13,776 nt of DNA from Smittium mucronatum (Eukaryota; Kickxellomycota; Harpellomycetes; Harpellales; Legeriomycetaceae). The translations under genes were made by a program, and so were the position numbers. The DNA is taken from the NCBI GenBank assembly GCA_001953115.1, contig LSSL01002729.1, positions 1 through 13,776 on the forward strand, given 5' to 3'. Below the pieces are notes generated by a model, which searched no databases, had not been told where the DNA came from, and was given only the letters and a program-made list of their open reading frames with translations. Below, piece after piece: positions 1-8,939 of the stretch (its first letter is position 1; each line of letters starts with the position of its first letter).

Positions 1-280
1 AGTTATAGTTATAGTTATAGTTATAGTTATAGTTATAGTTATAGTTATAGTTATAGTTATAGTTATAGTTATAGTTATAGTTATAGTTATAGTTATAGTT
101 ATAGTTATAGTTATAGTTATAGTTATAGTTATAGTTATAGTTATAGTTATAGTTATAGTTATAGTTATAGTTATAGTTATAGTTATAGTTATAGTTATAG
201 TTATAGTTATAGTTATAGTTATAGTTATAGTTATAGTTATAGTTATAGTTATAGTTATAGTTATAGTTATAGTTATAGTT
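1..280. repeat. Perfect (AGTTAT)n hexamer array, 46 copies plus AGTT
   Basis: The unit AGTTAT (equivalently TTATAG) repeats without one visible substitution or indel, from the first base of the window until GGATTG breaks it at 281. The array runs off the left edge, so its full length is unknown. Perfect identity implies recent expansion or active homogenisation. The G-containing strand points rightward into the window, which is opposite to what a terminal telomere at a left chromosome end would show. The unit is also not a standard TTAGG or TTAGGG type. A microsatellite or minisatellite is the plain reading. Because the unit is 6 nt, copy-number change never alters the reading frame: the array reads Ser-Tyr or Val-Ile on the plus strand and Thr-Ile or Asn-Tyr on the minus strand. 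Confidence 0.97.
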
Positions 281-324
281 GGATTGTATTTATTTTTAAT
301 TTTTCCCTTAAATATATTATTCAT
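1..324 (-). CDS. Possible ORF start: short leader then (Thr-Ile)n, runs off left edge
   Basis: On the minus strand an ATG at 322-324 opens a frame of 14 non-repeat codons (start MNNIFKGKIKNKYN). It then enters the hexamer array as Pro followed by alternating Thr and Ile, and stays open to the window edge. The array itself guarantees openness, so the real evidence is only an ATG with a short Lys/Asn-rich leader. No signal peptide or known domain is visible. This reading conflicts with the plus-strand Ser-Tyr reading over the same bases. At most one of them is likely to be translated, and perhaps neither is. Confidence 0.1.
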   Translation of the reverse strand, partial: MNNIFKGKIKNKYNPTITITITITITITITITITITITITITITITITITITITITITITITITITITITITITITITITITITITITITITITITITITITITITIT

Positions 325-465
325 TATTGTTGTTTACATATTCATGATAAATTATCTTGGAGCCTTTTTCAATTTATTAATAATAAACTTAAATTTTATC
401 TAAATCATAAACTATTGCTCTTACCAAAATTTAATAATATAATTTTACTGTATTTGTGGTTATAA
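1..465 (+). CDS. Possible ORF tail: (Ser-Tyr)n repeat plus 61 residues, open to left edge
   Basis: Frame 1 of the plus strand is open from base 1 to a TAA at 463-465. The first 93 codons are the hexamer array read as alternating Ser and Tyr. The last 61 codons are non-repetitive and include Trp, Cys and His residues (for example HYCCLHIHDKLSW), with no stop. In DNA this AT-rich, 61 stop-free codons at one chosen position would be uncommon but not exceptional. Any start codon lies outside the window. No family is recognised, and the tail is rich in Leu, Ile, Phe and Asn as expected from base composition. A competing Val-Ile frame stays open to a TAA at 401-403. It may be a real protein with a dipeptide repeat, but a non-coding microsatellite next to a chance open frame is at least as likely. 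Confidence 0.18.
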   Translation, partial: SYSYSYSYSYSYSYSYSYSYSYSYSYSYSYSYSYSYSYSYSYSYSYSYSYSYSYSYSYSYSYSYSYSYSYSYSYSYSYSYSYSYSYSYSYSYSWIVFIFNFSLKYIIHYCCLHIHDKLSWSLFQFINNKLKFYLNHKLLLLPKFNNIILLYLWL

Positions 466-681
466 TATGATCAAGAATACCATTTACATCTTACAGCACC
501 ACTAAACTCCAATATCTTGTACATTATAGAAAATAATATATAGATGATGTTTTTTCTGATGTATTTGCTCATAAGTTTTTTGTTCATTACTCCATTAGTG
601 AATATTTTTCCATAAAACACCTCCTTTTTTATAGGTTTTCACTTATATAGAATTGAAAAAATTTTGTAATTAGACTTTGAA

Positions 682-704
682 TCGGTTGTGTTAAAACCGA
701 ATTC
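682..704. repeat. Short inverted repeat TCGGTT/AACCGA
   Basis: The arms TCGGTT (682-687) and AACCGA (695-700) flank a 7-nt loop, and flanking A/T pairs extend the stem if one bulge is allowed. It is a weak hairpin of unknown role. It stands out only because it is richer in G and C than its surroundings. Confidence 0.35.
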
Positions 705-2128
705 ATGGGGTGTTATTTATTTATCCCTATTTTTTTCAGATTTTTATGCATTTAATTTTCAGATTTTATTGGTTGAATTCTTAATATTTGAATGAATGTG
801 GTATATGATTCAGTTTTTCAAAAAAAAAATATTCAGATTTGTGCTTAAATTTTCATTTTTTGAAATTAAATTCCAGATGTTTAATCTTTAGCCTATATTT
901 TATTTGTCCTAATGATTTTATTTGTATAATCAATGATTACTTTTCATCAAAACCCTAACCCCAATTTTCCCATAAAAACAAATCTCTTGAATGAGAAAAA
1001 GTTTTTCTAAAAATAATTCTTATCTTAAATTTTCACATATATATATATATTTTAAACATTAAATTTTCTGATATTTAATTTAATGGATTAAATTATAAGA
1101 ATATATTCATAAAACAAAATCTTCACCTACATTTTTTTTGATCAATTTAAATTGATTTTTTCTGAATATTTTTTAAAATTATTATTCTAGCACTTTATGC
1201 AATGCAGGGGCTATAAATACTAGATTTAATTTCATGTTCGCTATAAATTTATATTCATAAAAATATAATTATTAATATGTATGGACTTGTAATTATTCAT
1301 AGTAAAATATATCAAAAATATTCAAGTTTAACCAATTTTTATGTAAAAAATGCTTTTATTATATATTATTTGACATTTAAATTCAATGTTTATTAATTTT
1401 AATGAATAAGTTTGTTCATTGTGAAGGTAAATTTTAAAAATCAAGTTATTTGGTCTATAAGTATTAATACTTAAATTTTCAATCCCCAAAACAATTTTAT
1501 TACATGTAAAATCATGTAAATTGAAAAAAAATAATCGTAAATTTTACCTTTTATAGATTTTTTTAATTTTAATTTTAATTTTTCAGTCGAAAACTATAAC
1601 TAAAAATCAACTTAATATGGGGTATTATAACAAAGCTCATTTAATTTATTCTTAATAGTAATAGAAACTGCAAAAAATACCCTTCAACGTTTTTTTAAAT
1701 ACTTAAATGAGCTATTTTTACATCATTTAAATGATTTTCAGCTGCCTCATTAAAATGGGGTGTTTTTTTAATGATTAGTATCTCCAATTTAATTTCTTTT
1801 TGCTTTCTCAAATTAAATAACGATATCATCCCCATTTTCTTATTTAAATCCACAAATTATTTTCAGGATATTATACTTATAACCATAAATATAACTATAA
1901 AGGTATTTTAAAATAAACCTTGATTTTTTTTAGGAATAGGATAAATTAATTATTAATTATTGATGCGCTTGGTCATATTTATTTCTATATTTATTGCCAC
2001 CAATAAAAACACAAATAAATTTAATAGGTTTCTATCGAGATTTCAAGTATATGTGAAAACGAGACAATCCTGATTATTTTATTAGATATTAGTAAGCTTC
2101 TAAATTTTTTTATAGAGTTAAATTTAAT

Positions 2129-2152
2129 CAGAGCATTGAAAATAAAGCTCTG
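2129..2152. repeat. Inverted repeat CAGAGC/GCTCTG
   Basis: Six-base perfect arms (2129-2134 and 2147-2152) enclose a 12-nt A-rich loop, and an A-run follows shortly after. It looks superficially like a terminator hairpin, but no gene ends here on either strand. It is recorded as structure only. Confidence 0.35.
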
Positions 2153-3547
2153 GGTTTAAAAAAAACGTAAGAAAACTAATTTTAACTTTAGTTATATCAG
2201 GATTTTTTTATAAAAATATATTATTAATAATCCTAGGTATTTTCGACGAAAAAAAAAATCTTAAGAAATTTTATAAATAAAAGACAAAATGATAAAAAAG
2301 TATATTATATCCAAGGATCTTATAAAAAAGGAGGGAGAGATATTTTTTTGAAAAAATCTATATTTTTAAATTAAAATTTTCAGAGGAGACATATTTTAAT
2401 AATTTTTTTTTCTAAGTATGATTAATAAAAAAACTGTCCCAATGAAATAAATGAAGAAAATTTGGAGGAAATATGGACATTTTCATCCCTCATCCTACTA
2501 TTTTTAACTTTTTGCATATTCCAAATAAATAAATAAACAATATAAAAGTAAAAAATTGGTATTTTAAACCGAAGAGTTGAAGGTATAAATTTTTGTAAAA
2601 TAACCTCAATGTTTTTAAATCCAATTTTAATACCATTTTAAATGTAAAATTATAATACTCATTTAATTTTATATATATAAATATCTTTATCACATTTTTT
2701 TTTCATAAATAAACTTAGTTTTAAAAAGAAAAAATAAATATAATTTAAAATTTCAATTTATCTTAATATTAAAAAATGGTTTTGATATGATGTAAAATAA
2801 TCTAAAAATCCGTAAATTATGCACAATAAATATTTTCTCAATAATTGTAGTGTGATAATAAGCAAAAATTACTATATGGAATTTTATATGACCAAATAAT
2901 AAATATTATCCAGTTAACTATGCAATGATTTCACCCTTTACTTTCCAAAAAATCCAATAACCATTTTATTAATAGAAAAAATGACAAAATATTAACAATT
3001 TTTTTAATGATTTTTTTTATTTTCAAAATATTATCTCTAGAATAAATAAGTTATTTTTAAACTTTTTTAGAAAAGACAAAGTAAGATTTAATATATAATT
3101 AGGTACCAATGTGACATATTAGATATAATTTTATCTATAAAAAATGTTAAAAATCCAGATTAAACATTCAAACGATTTTATAATTCAAAATATCTTATAA
3201 TAATTACCCATTATCATCACTAAAAAAGAATATCAGGTTATATAGTAGATTTTTTTTTCAATAAAATATGTTATTAAATTAGTTTTTTACTTTAAGAAAT
3301 AAATTTATTTTTGTATTGAGTAATTGAATAATATGTATTCAATATCTTAGTGTATATTATAAAAATTATTTTGAAGCTCGATTTAATTCCAGTTAAATAA
3401 TTATAAAATCACAATAAATTTAGTTACCCTTTAAATTATTTTCGATATGAAAAATGAAATAATAACGTAATAATGTCAAAATAAAATTGGTAGCTTCTAA
3501 ATTTTTAAAGTTTCATTTTTGTATAAATATATTGCATTTAATTTATC

Positions 3548-3611
3548 ATTGGTATCCTGGACCAATATTTTCGATGCAAAAGGCTGCTAGAGTGTCGGAG
3601 AGCAGTTGGTC
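3548..3611. repeat. G+C-enriched island with nested and competing inverted repeats
   Basis: Within very AT-rich DNA this short block is distinctly richer in G and C. ATTGGT (3548-3553) pairs with ACCAAT (3561-3566). GACCAA (3560-3565) can instead pair with TTGGTC (3606-3611), enclosing a smaller stem CTGCT (3584-3588) with AGCAG (3601-3605). The two outer pairings share the ACCAA bases, so they exclude each other, as in a two-state fold. No tRNA A or B box is apparent and no reading frame is protected. It may be a small structured RNA, a repeat fragment, or chance. Confidence 0.35.
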
Positions 3612-5252
3612 TATGTTGATTTTTTTGAATTTTGTTTCAATTTTTTGAATTTTTTTAAATAAGATTTTTATAACTTTCACGAATTTAAAATAAAATTTCC
3701 TTATTTTAAATATTAAATTGTTTTGAGTAAAAAATATCTTAACATATGAATATATTCACTCGATTTTTTGTTAAAAAAATGAAAATAGTAATACTGATGA
3801 CAATTAATTAGCTATTAATTCAAAGTAAAAAATATTAAAAAAAAATTATAATGCTTTTATTATATGATAACCAATTTTTGGAGCTTATAAGTGCATATTG
3901 TAAAAATAAAGTTTTAAAATAACTTTTTATATGTCAATATATATATATATTATATAAGTGAAATTAAATATCAATCGATTTTATCAATCTGATAAAAGTT
4001 GGAAATAATTTAAAATATTCTTTTGAATCATTTTTATTCAATATTTGCGAAGATCTAATTCTTATGAATTATTCATTTAATCGTTTTAAAAACTCTGATT
4101 CGATAAAATTTTTATACAATATATAGATATTAGCTAACTGTTTTTTATATACTTTTGATAATGAGAAAAAATCTTGGAAGATTTTTCATTACAAATTCAA
4201 TTAAGCTAAACCAATATTATATTATAATACATTATTTTTTAATCTAAATTTGATACTTTTTTGCATAATTAGCCATCTCCAAATTCTTTTAATGGATATC
4301 TAGCTATAATTAAATCAAACTGCTATTTGAAACTTAAAAAAAAATCAAAATTAAAATTTAAAGGAACATATTGCACAAAACATATTTTAAAATTGAAAAT
4401 GAGAAAATGGGAAAATTCCAAAAACATAACGAATAAATTATATATTTTTTTTTTTCATAAAAAATCTGTAATTTCGATATTTTATGAAACTTGTAGTCAG
4501 CCTTATTTACGAGTGGAAAAATATTTTCCCTTTACTTTATATTTCAATTGAAAAATCAATTTAATTAATGCTTAAATAAAATTATATAATTTTTTAAAAA
4601 AATTATTATAGAAAAATCTCAAGATTGTCCGTTTTAGTTTAAATTTGGCTTGATTTATCAATAAATCAAATTAAGATAATTTTTATGCCATAATCAACAA
4701 CAGCTTATTGAATTTGATAATATATATATATTATGGAATTGTCGGAGCAGAAACATATATTTAGGATCCAATCCAGAAATTTTTTCACCACGTGAAATCA
4801 AATGAAAATTTTGGTTAGTTTAAATATAATACTGTTATAAATTTTTAAATTTTTTGTAAACATTTCAACTAAAAAATCCACATTGTTTGGTCTCTATGTT
4901 ACTAGGAAGATATTTATTCTCATTTTAACGATGTTTTGAAGTCGATATTAAATTACAGGCACAAATTTAGCGAACTATTTAGATCAATTTAAAGCTCAAT
5001 TTTCCTCCATTTTCCAAATGATTTAATTTAATTACTTTGAATTAATTTTACGGTTGGCTATAGTGATTTCTGTATTAAATCTTTAATTTATTTACCATAT
5101 TAGTTACTAATATGTGCTGCTAGCCACAAAGGTGGCCATAATAATCCTTATGAACTAATTTGCGAGTTTTTTATGCAATATTAAAAGTGAAATGTTGACT
5201 ATTGTATTTTATCTGGTATTTTTTGCAATAAGATATATAATATCATCTCAAG

Positions 5253-5350
5253 TTTGGCTTAGAGTCGCTCTAAGATAAAAAAAACTTCTGGTTTTGATAA
5301 AAGATATTTTTTCTTTATTTATTTTGGCACGGAGTGGCTTTAAAATGGTC
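5253..5350. repeat. Diverged direct repeat with a 7-bp hairpin in the first copy
   Basis: Two segments starting TTTGGC, at 5253 and 5323, align over 24 bases with 18 identities and lie 70 bp apart. The first copy contains a perfect hairpin: CTTAGAG (5258-5264), loop TCG, CTCTAAG (5268-5274). The second copy has lost the pairing. The block is richer in G and C than its surroundings. No coding frame spans it. It may be a fragment of a repeat family. Confidence 0.4.
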
Positions 5351-6123
5351 TCTTTCATGAATAAATTCTTGAATCCGTATAAGTTAAGAATAAGAACCTA
5401 TTTTATGATTATTTTTTTACTAACCAACATTTCCGACAGTTTAAGGAATTTATAAGCCACTAGGAATAAAAATAAGAATTTTAATTTATTTTATAACGTC
5501 CCTAAAACTTTTATTTTAACATTTATAGATCAAAAAAAATATTTGAGCTGATGGTTTTTCAAAAATTTTCGTCCTTAAAAAATCAGATCGGAAGATCTAT
5601 CAAAGGTGAAGCTAATTACTCACCACTCGGATATATTCATGATATCTTAAAATTTTATCATCACTAAAATAACTAAATATCAAACCGAAGTATATGATTT
5701 ACGAATAATACTTTATTTTCAACAGTATTTTTAATCACCAAATAATTCATTGTGATATAATTCGTCACTAAAGATATTATATTCAAATTGAAACCAAAAA
5801 AAAAATGTGATGAATTCCCTTTTGAAAAAAATTTGAGTGATCATATTTTCAATTTAATAAATTAAAAGGTCAAGAAGCCTCTTTATTATTCCAAAAAATT
5901 TATAATTGCATGAAATATTAAACAAATTTTCTTTGTATACAATTAAATTTTATTATTAATGTAATCTATCCATTCATAAAACCGAAAATTAATTATATTT
6001 CATTGCTATTTTATTTTTTAAAATATTATCTATATAAATTGTATACGCATAGATATTTACCTCAAAAATAATCTAGTTATTATAATACACATACTTTATC
6101 AGGGTTGAAATCAGATTCAAGAG

Positions 6124-6414
6124 ATGAAAATGGCTTTTATAATATTCATAAATGTAATTATCAAATCTGAAGTTCATCTAGAAGTATATATTTTCATAAT
6201 TTCAAAAAAAAAAATCATATCATACTACCATGTCGGATTTTATAATATTTACCTTCAGTGCCACAACTTTATAATAATATTAAGTGTAAGTAATAGCGAT
6301 TTTTATTGTAATTATTTTTTTATAAGTGTAATTATTAGATTTATGCTTGGGAATGACACGAAAATCAGAATAAAAGGCGATGTAGTCCGAAAAATTAATA
6401 CTTGTATTAATTAG
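6124..6414 (+). CDS. Doubtful hypothetical ORF, 96 codons
   Basis: An ATG at 6124 (a second in-frame ATG lies two codons later) opens 96 codons to a TAA. The predicted product is very rich in Ile, Phe, Tyr and Asn, with a hydrophobic start (MKMAFIIFINVII), further Ile/Phe-rich patches and a charged C-terminal section (GNDTKIRIKGDVVRKIN). There is no clear signal-peptide cleavage pattern and no family is recognised. By a rough estimate from base composition, an open frame this long is expected in about one window in five of this size by chance. It lies about 1 kb upstream of, and on the same strand as, the decayed integrase, but no reverse-transcriptase or RNase H motif could be read in it. 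It may be a small secreted or membrane protein, a retroelement remnant, or chance. Confidence 0.2.
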   Translation: MKMAFIIFINVIIKSEVHLEVYIFIISKKKIISYYHVGFYNIYLQCHNFIIILSVSNSDFYCNYFFISVIIRFMLGNDTKIRIKGDVVRKINTCIN

Positions 6415-7235
6415 TATATTCTAAAATAAATATCAGCTATTTTTTTTTTAAACATGCGATTTATAAATTTTATTAATTTAGATAGGATTCATATGCGATA
6501 TAATTAAATTGAAAAGGTGTTTTTATTTCATAATTTAAATTTTAAATAATAAAAAAAACAATTAAATTTTAGTTCTAAAATGAAATACTATTATTTTGCC
6601 AATTTTTCTTGGTATATATCTATTTTTTTTGGTTTTAAGTAAGTTCGATTATAATTATCTTCTTTTTATTCATGAGATATGAGTATAAGTGATTAAACTT
6701 CCAATTTTTTTTAAAAAAAAGTATGCAAGAAAAATAATATCTTTATAACAAGATATATGAGCCCTCGTGTATACAGTGGAATTTTAAAAATTATGAATTT
6801 TAGCTCTTGAAAACTATCGAAATCGAATTTTATTAAATTTTAGATCATAGTTTCTATTACATCAACATTTTCATTATATACGCGAAATTTTTGTAATTAG
6901 ATCATTCAAAAACCAAAAATAATCTGAACCGATTTACGTCAGAGAATATATGATATGGATACTTATTTTTAGATGAATTTAGTATATAGCTTATAGAAAG
7001 TTTTCTAAGAATCTCCATAAAGTTTTTAAGTAAAGTTACTATACTTTGACTTTACCAAGATATATTTCTGCTTTTCAAGTTCAAATAACATTTTTCAAAG
7101 TAATTATTGGTGCAGGAGAGAATGCCATATATCCCTCATAACATTTTTTGTTACTCAAAAAATAACCTCTTTTAAATAATAAATATTTTTTGACTCAAAT
7201 CTGGAAATTTGCTCCATTTCATTTTAAAAATATTC
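6415..7235. other. AT-rich stretch, nothing recognised
   Basis: No frame is open for a meaningful length, and no RNA gene or clear repeat is seen. If the integrase remnant to the right came from a complete Ty3-like element, RNase H and reverse transcriptase should lie here or a little further left. No convincing motif (such as the palm aspartates or the FGL motif) could be read in any frame. Confidence 0.6.
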
Positions 7236-7640
7236 CATGATATGTCAAACATCATAACTTTAAATGGATTTTGGACAAAGGATATGTCTAATTTATCTTT
7301 TCATGAATAGTATTTGGATGTTTTTTTATTATTTTGTAAATTTTTCTCCAAGTTTGTGCGCAGCAGTTTGTTCTAAATATGGAACCATTATATTTATTTA
7401 AAGCCGAGATGCTTTGGGAGGCTGTAGAAGGAAATTATGGACTTCTAGTATTTGGAGATATTCTAAATAAAAACAATCAGTATTAAATAAGCAATTGGTT
7501 AGACATGGTTTCCCAAACGAGTTTTTATAAGAATCTAATTAGTTGCTTTTTATTAAAAAAATCTCCAAAAAAATGATGAATATGATGAATCATGAAAAAA
7601 AGACACAATCATAATTTTGGTATAAATAGAGGCGAAAATT
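7236..7640 (+). pseudogene. Decayed retroviral-type (Ty3/gypsy-like) integrase fragment
   Basis: Integrase inserts retroelement cDNA into the chromosome. Three segments in different frames follow the order of such a protein. Frame of 7236: an HD...T...GFWTKDM stretch resembles the end of the zinc-binding domain (Thr, then FYW-x-x-M). Frame of 7340-7486: VCAQQ resembles the second Cys pair, then EPLYLFKAEMLWEAV and ENYG-like residues fit the usual PWE-x-V-x-x-D-x-x-G segment, here with Asn where the first catalytic Asp is expected. After a TAA the same frame reads LDMVSQTSFYKNL, like the DYVSKWVEAKPL-type strand. Near 7624 another frame reads NRGE, about 64 codons after the first Asp position, close to the family's spacing for the second Asp (usual motif SDRG). 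Stops and frame changes rule out function. No LTR was found. The recognition is motif-based only. Confidence 0.45.
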
Positions 7641-8850
7641 CCTCATCTGGAACGGGGTTATCTTTTTAGTATATTTTTCTGATTATAACATTTTCTTATA
7701 TATTAATAGTACAAATTCTCATTGTTTTATTTTAGAAAACAAGTTGTGAAATACGTATAACCAATAACAGTTGATAATACAAATTGGAAATCTATTGGGG
7801 CCAAATTGAATTTCAAAATTAATATATTTATTCCACATCTATGATTATAAAGCCCATTTTCTATTTTATTTAAAATTCAAAAAAAAAAAAATTTGATTCT
7901 TTATCGTCTTGTAAAATAACTAGGAATAATGGTGTGAATTATTTAAAAGAATCCGATAATACAATAGCCTCAATTGGGTAATATAAATAAAATAATTTAC
8001 ATTTCAATTCCATGTGAACATTTCCAAAATTATCGAATTATCGAAAAAGCTTTTTCAATTTTACTAAAGCTTTGAAAGATTTAGGATCAGTGTCAAGACC
8101 AAAAATATATGATTTTTCTTGGTTATTCTCTTCTGAATTAATTCTGCGAAATTTTTTCAACAGACTCAATGTTACACTAGAAGTAATATTTTCTTTGCTT
8201 TTAATACTTTATATACAACTGTAATTTTTTATAGCTAAAATCCATATTTTTATTCATTAACATTTTTTTTAAAAGAATATTTTTATTTTTTACTCTACTG
8301 TTTATGAATTTGATTATTTTAGATTGATTAGGATTTTTCTTGATTTGAACATTTTGTTTCTGTTCAAAGGCATAATATGTTATATAATCCCCTTAATTAT
8401 AGATATTTTCTTATTTCATAGTTTCTCTGAATTCATTTGAATTTTTTTTGTGGAAATAGTGTAAACTACGGAATAATTCTTTAATTTCAACTTTCTAGAT
8501 ATATTCGATTTTTTATATATTTCAAAATCAATCGCAGGGCCTACTACAGGTATGTTCCAGTTTACAATTTTTCTGATAAGTTCTAGATCTTATATGTATT
8601 GAAAAAAATATGAATAGATGCAAGTTAATAGTTTTTTTCGAATCTTATTGGATATTAGATTTGTATTTATTATATTTCAATGGTATTATTTATGATTCTA
8701 TTTAAATAAATTCATCCAAAGAAATTGCTTTTAAGAAATTTTATTTCTTAAAATAAAAATAAATAGTTATTAATGAAAAAAATTTAAATATTAAAACTAA
8801 ATTGGCCAACTAATATTCAGTGAATTTTCAATTATGGAGAAAAAAATATA
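7641..8850. other. AT-rich stretch, unassigned; right part may be the lost 3' end of LINE copy A
   Basis: No gene is supported. Judging by the usual distance from the reverse-transcriptase palm to the LINE 3' end, copy A's C-terminal part should extend into this stretch. The only hint is on the minus strand near 8510-8580, where a PVVGPAIDFEIY reading is vaguely like the conserved P-x-x-x-Y-G-x-E-x-F segment after the palm. No C-terminal CCHC finger, stop codon or A-tail matching copy B could be found. A stretch at about 8040-8215 is open on both strands for about 55 codons, which is within chance at this composition. Confidence 0.5.
8729..8753. repeat. Perfect 11-bp inverted repeat with 3-nt loop
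   Basis: TTTTAAGAAAT (8729-8739) and ATTTCTTAAAA (8743-8753) are exact reverse complements separated by TTT. The strong short hairpin is made almost wholly of A and T. It lies where the LINE copy A similarity fades out. It could be a chance A/T palindrome or part of the element's 3' structure. Confidence 0.6.
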
Positions 8851-8939
8851 GTGATAAAAAATGCTGTTGAAAAGAAATTTTGGTTATGGAAAGGAAATTA
8901 TGATTGATCAATTAAATATTTCGGTTTTAATGTATCAAT

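Larger units (their letters stand above)
281..6123. other. AT-rich stretch with no supportable gene
   Basis: All six frames are broken by stops at about the density expected from the composition. The longest frames (about 65-75 codons, such as those near 2490-2693 and 4327-4551) are within chance expectation and show no domain. Visible contents are A and T runs, (AT)7 tracts at about 1037-1050 and 3937-3950, another AT tract near 4720, and short inverted repeats at 682-704, 2129-2152, 3548-3611 and 5258-5274. The exact 10-mer ATGGGGTGTT occurs at 705-714 and again at 1755-1764. This is most simply intergenic DNA or very old repeat DNA decayed beyond recognition. Confidence 0.7.

Noticed and set aside
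1..280. Terminal telomere
   Set aside because: The unit is not a standard telomere repeat, and the G-bearing strand runs into the window, opposite to the polarity of a left chromosome end. It is kept only as a question in the findings.
611..626. Shine-Dalgarno-like AAGGAGGTG followed by ATG on the minus strand
   Set aside because: The frame stops after eight codons with two stops in a row, and the window is eukaryotic in character (LINEs with AATAAA and A-tail).
953..963. CCCTAACCCC telomere-like motif
   Set aside because: It is about one and a half units long, with no further copies beside it, and is explained by chance.
2490..2693. Minus-strand frame of 67 codons
   Set aside because: The composition is Lys, Phe, Ile and Leu from A/T runs. 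The length is within chance and no motif is present.
4327..4551. Plus-strand frame of 74 codons
   Set aside because: It starts at TTG rather than ATG, is dominated by Lys, Ile and Phe from composition, and is of a length expected by chance here. No domain is visible.
5585..5596. AGATCGGAAGA match to the start of a common sequencing adapter
   Set aside because: The match ends after 11 bases and both flanks are ordinary local AT-rich sequence. It is too short to call contamination.
7379..7486. ISXO2/Merlin-type DNA transposase reading of the MEPLYLF...VFGDI segment
   Set aside because: The neighbouring residues and spacing fit a retroviral-type integrase better, and no DDE transposase motif of that family was found.
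7494..7765. Possible solo LTR: inverted ATTGGTTA/TAACCAAT ends with a TATAAATAG box near the middle
   Set aside because: There is no matching target-site duplication. The interval overlaps the better-supported integrase fossil, and the TATA-like bases fall within that reading.
8040..8215. Stretch open for about 55 codons on both strands
   Set aside because: Several such stretches are expected by chance in a window of this size and composition, and neither reading matched a family convincingly.
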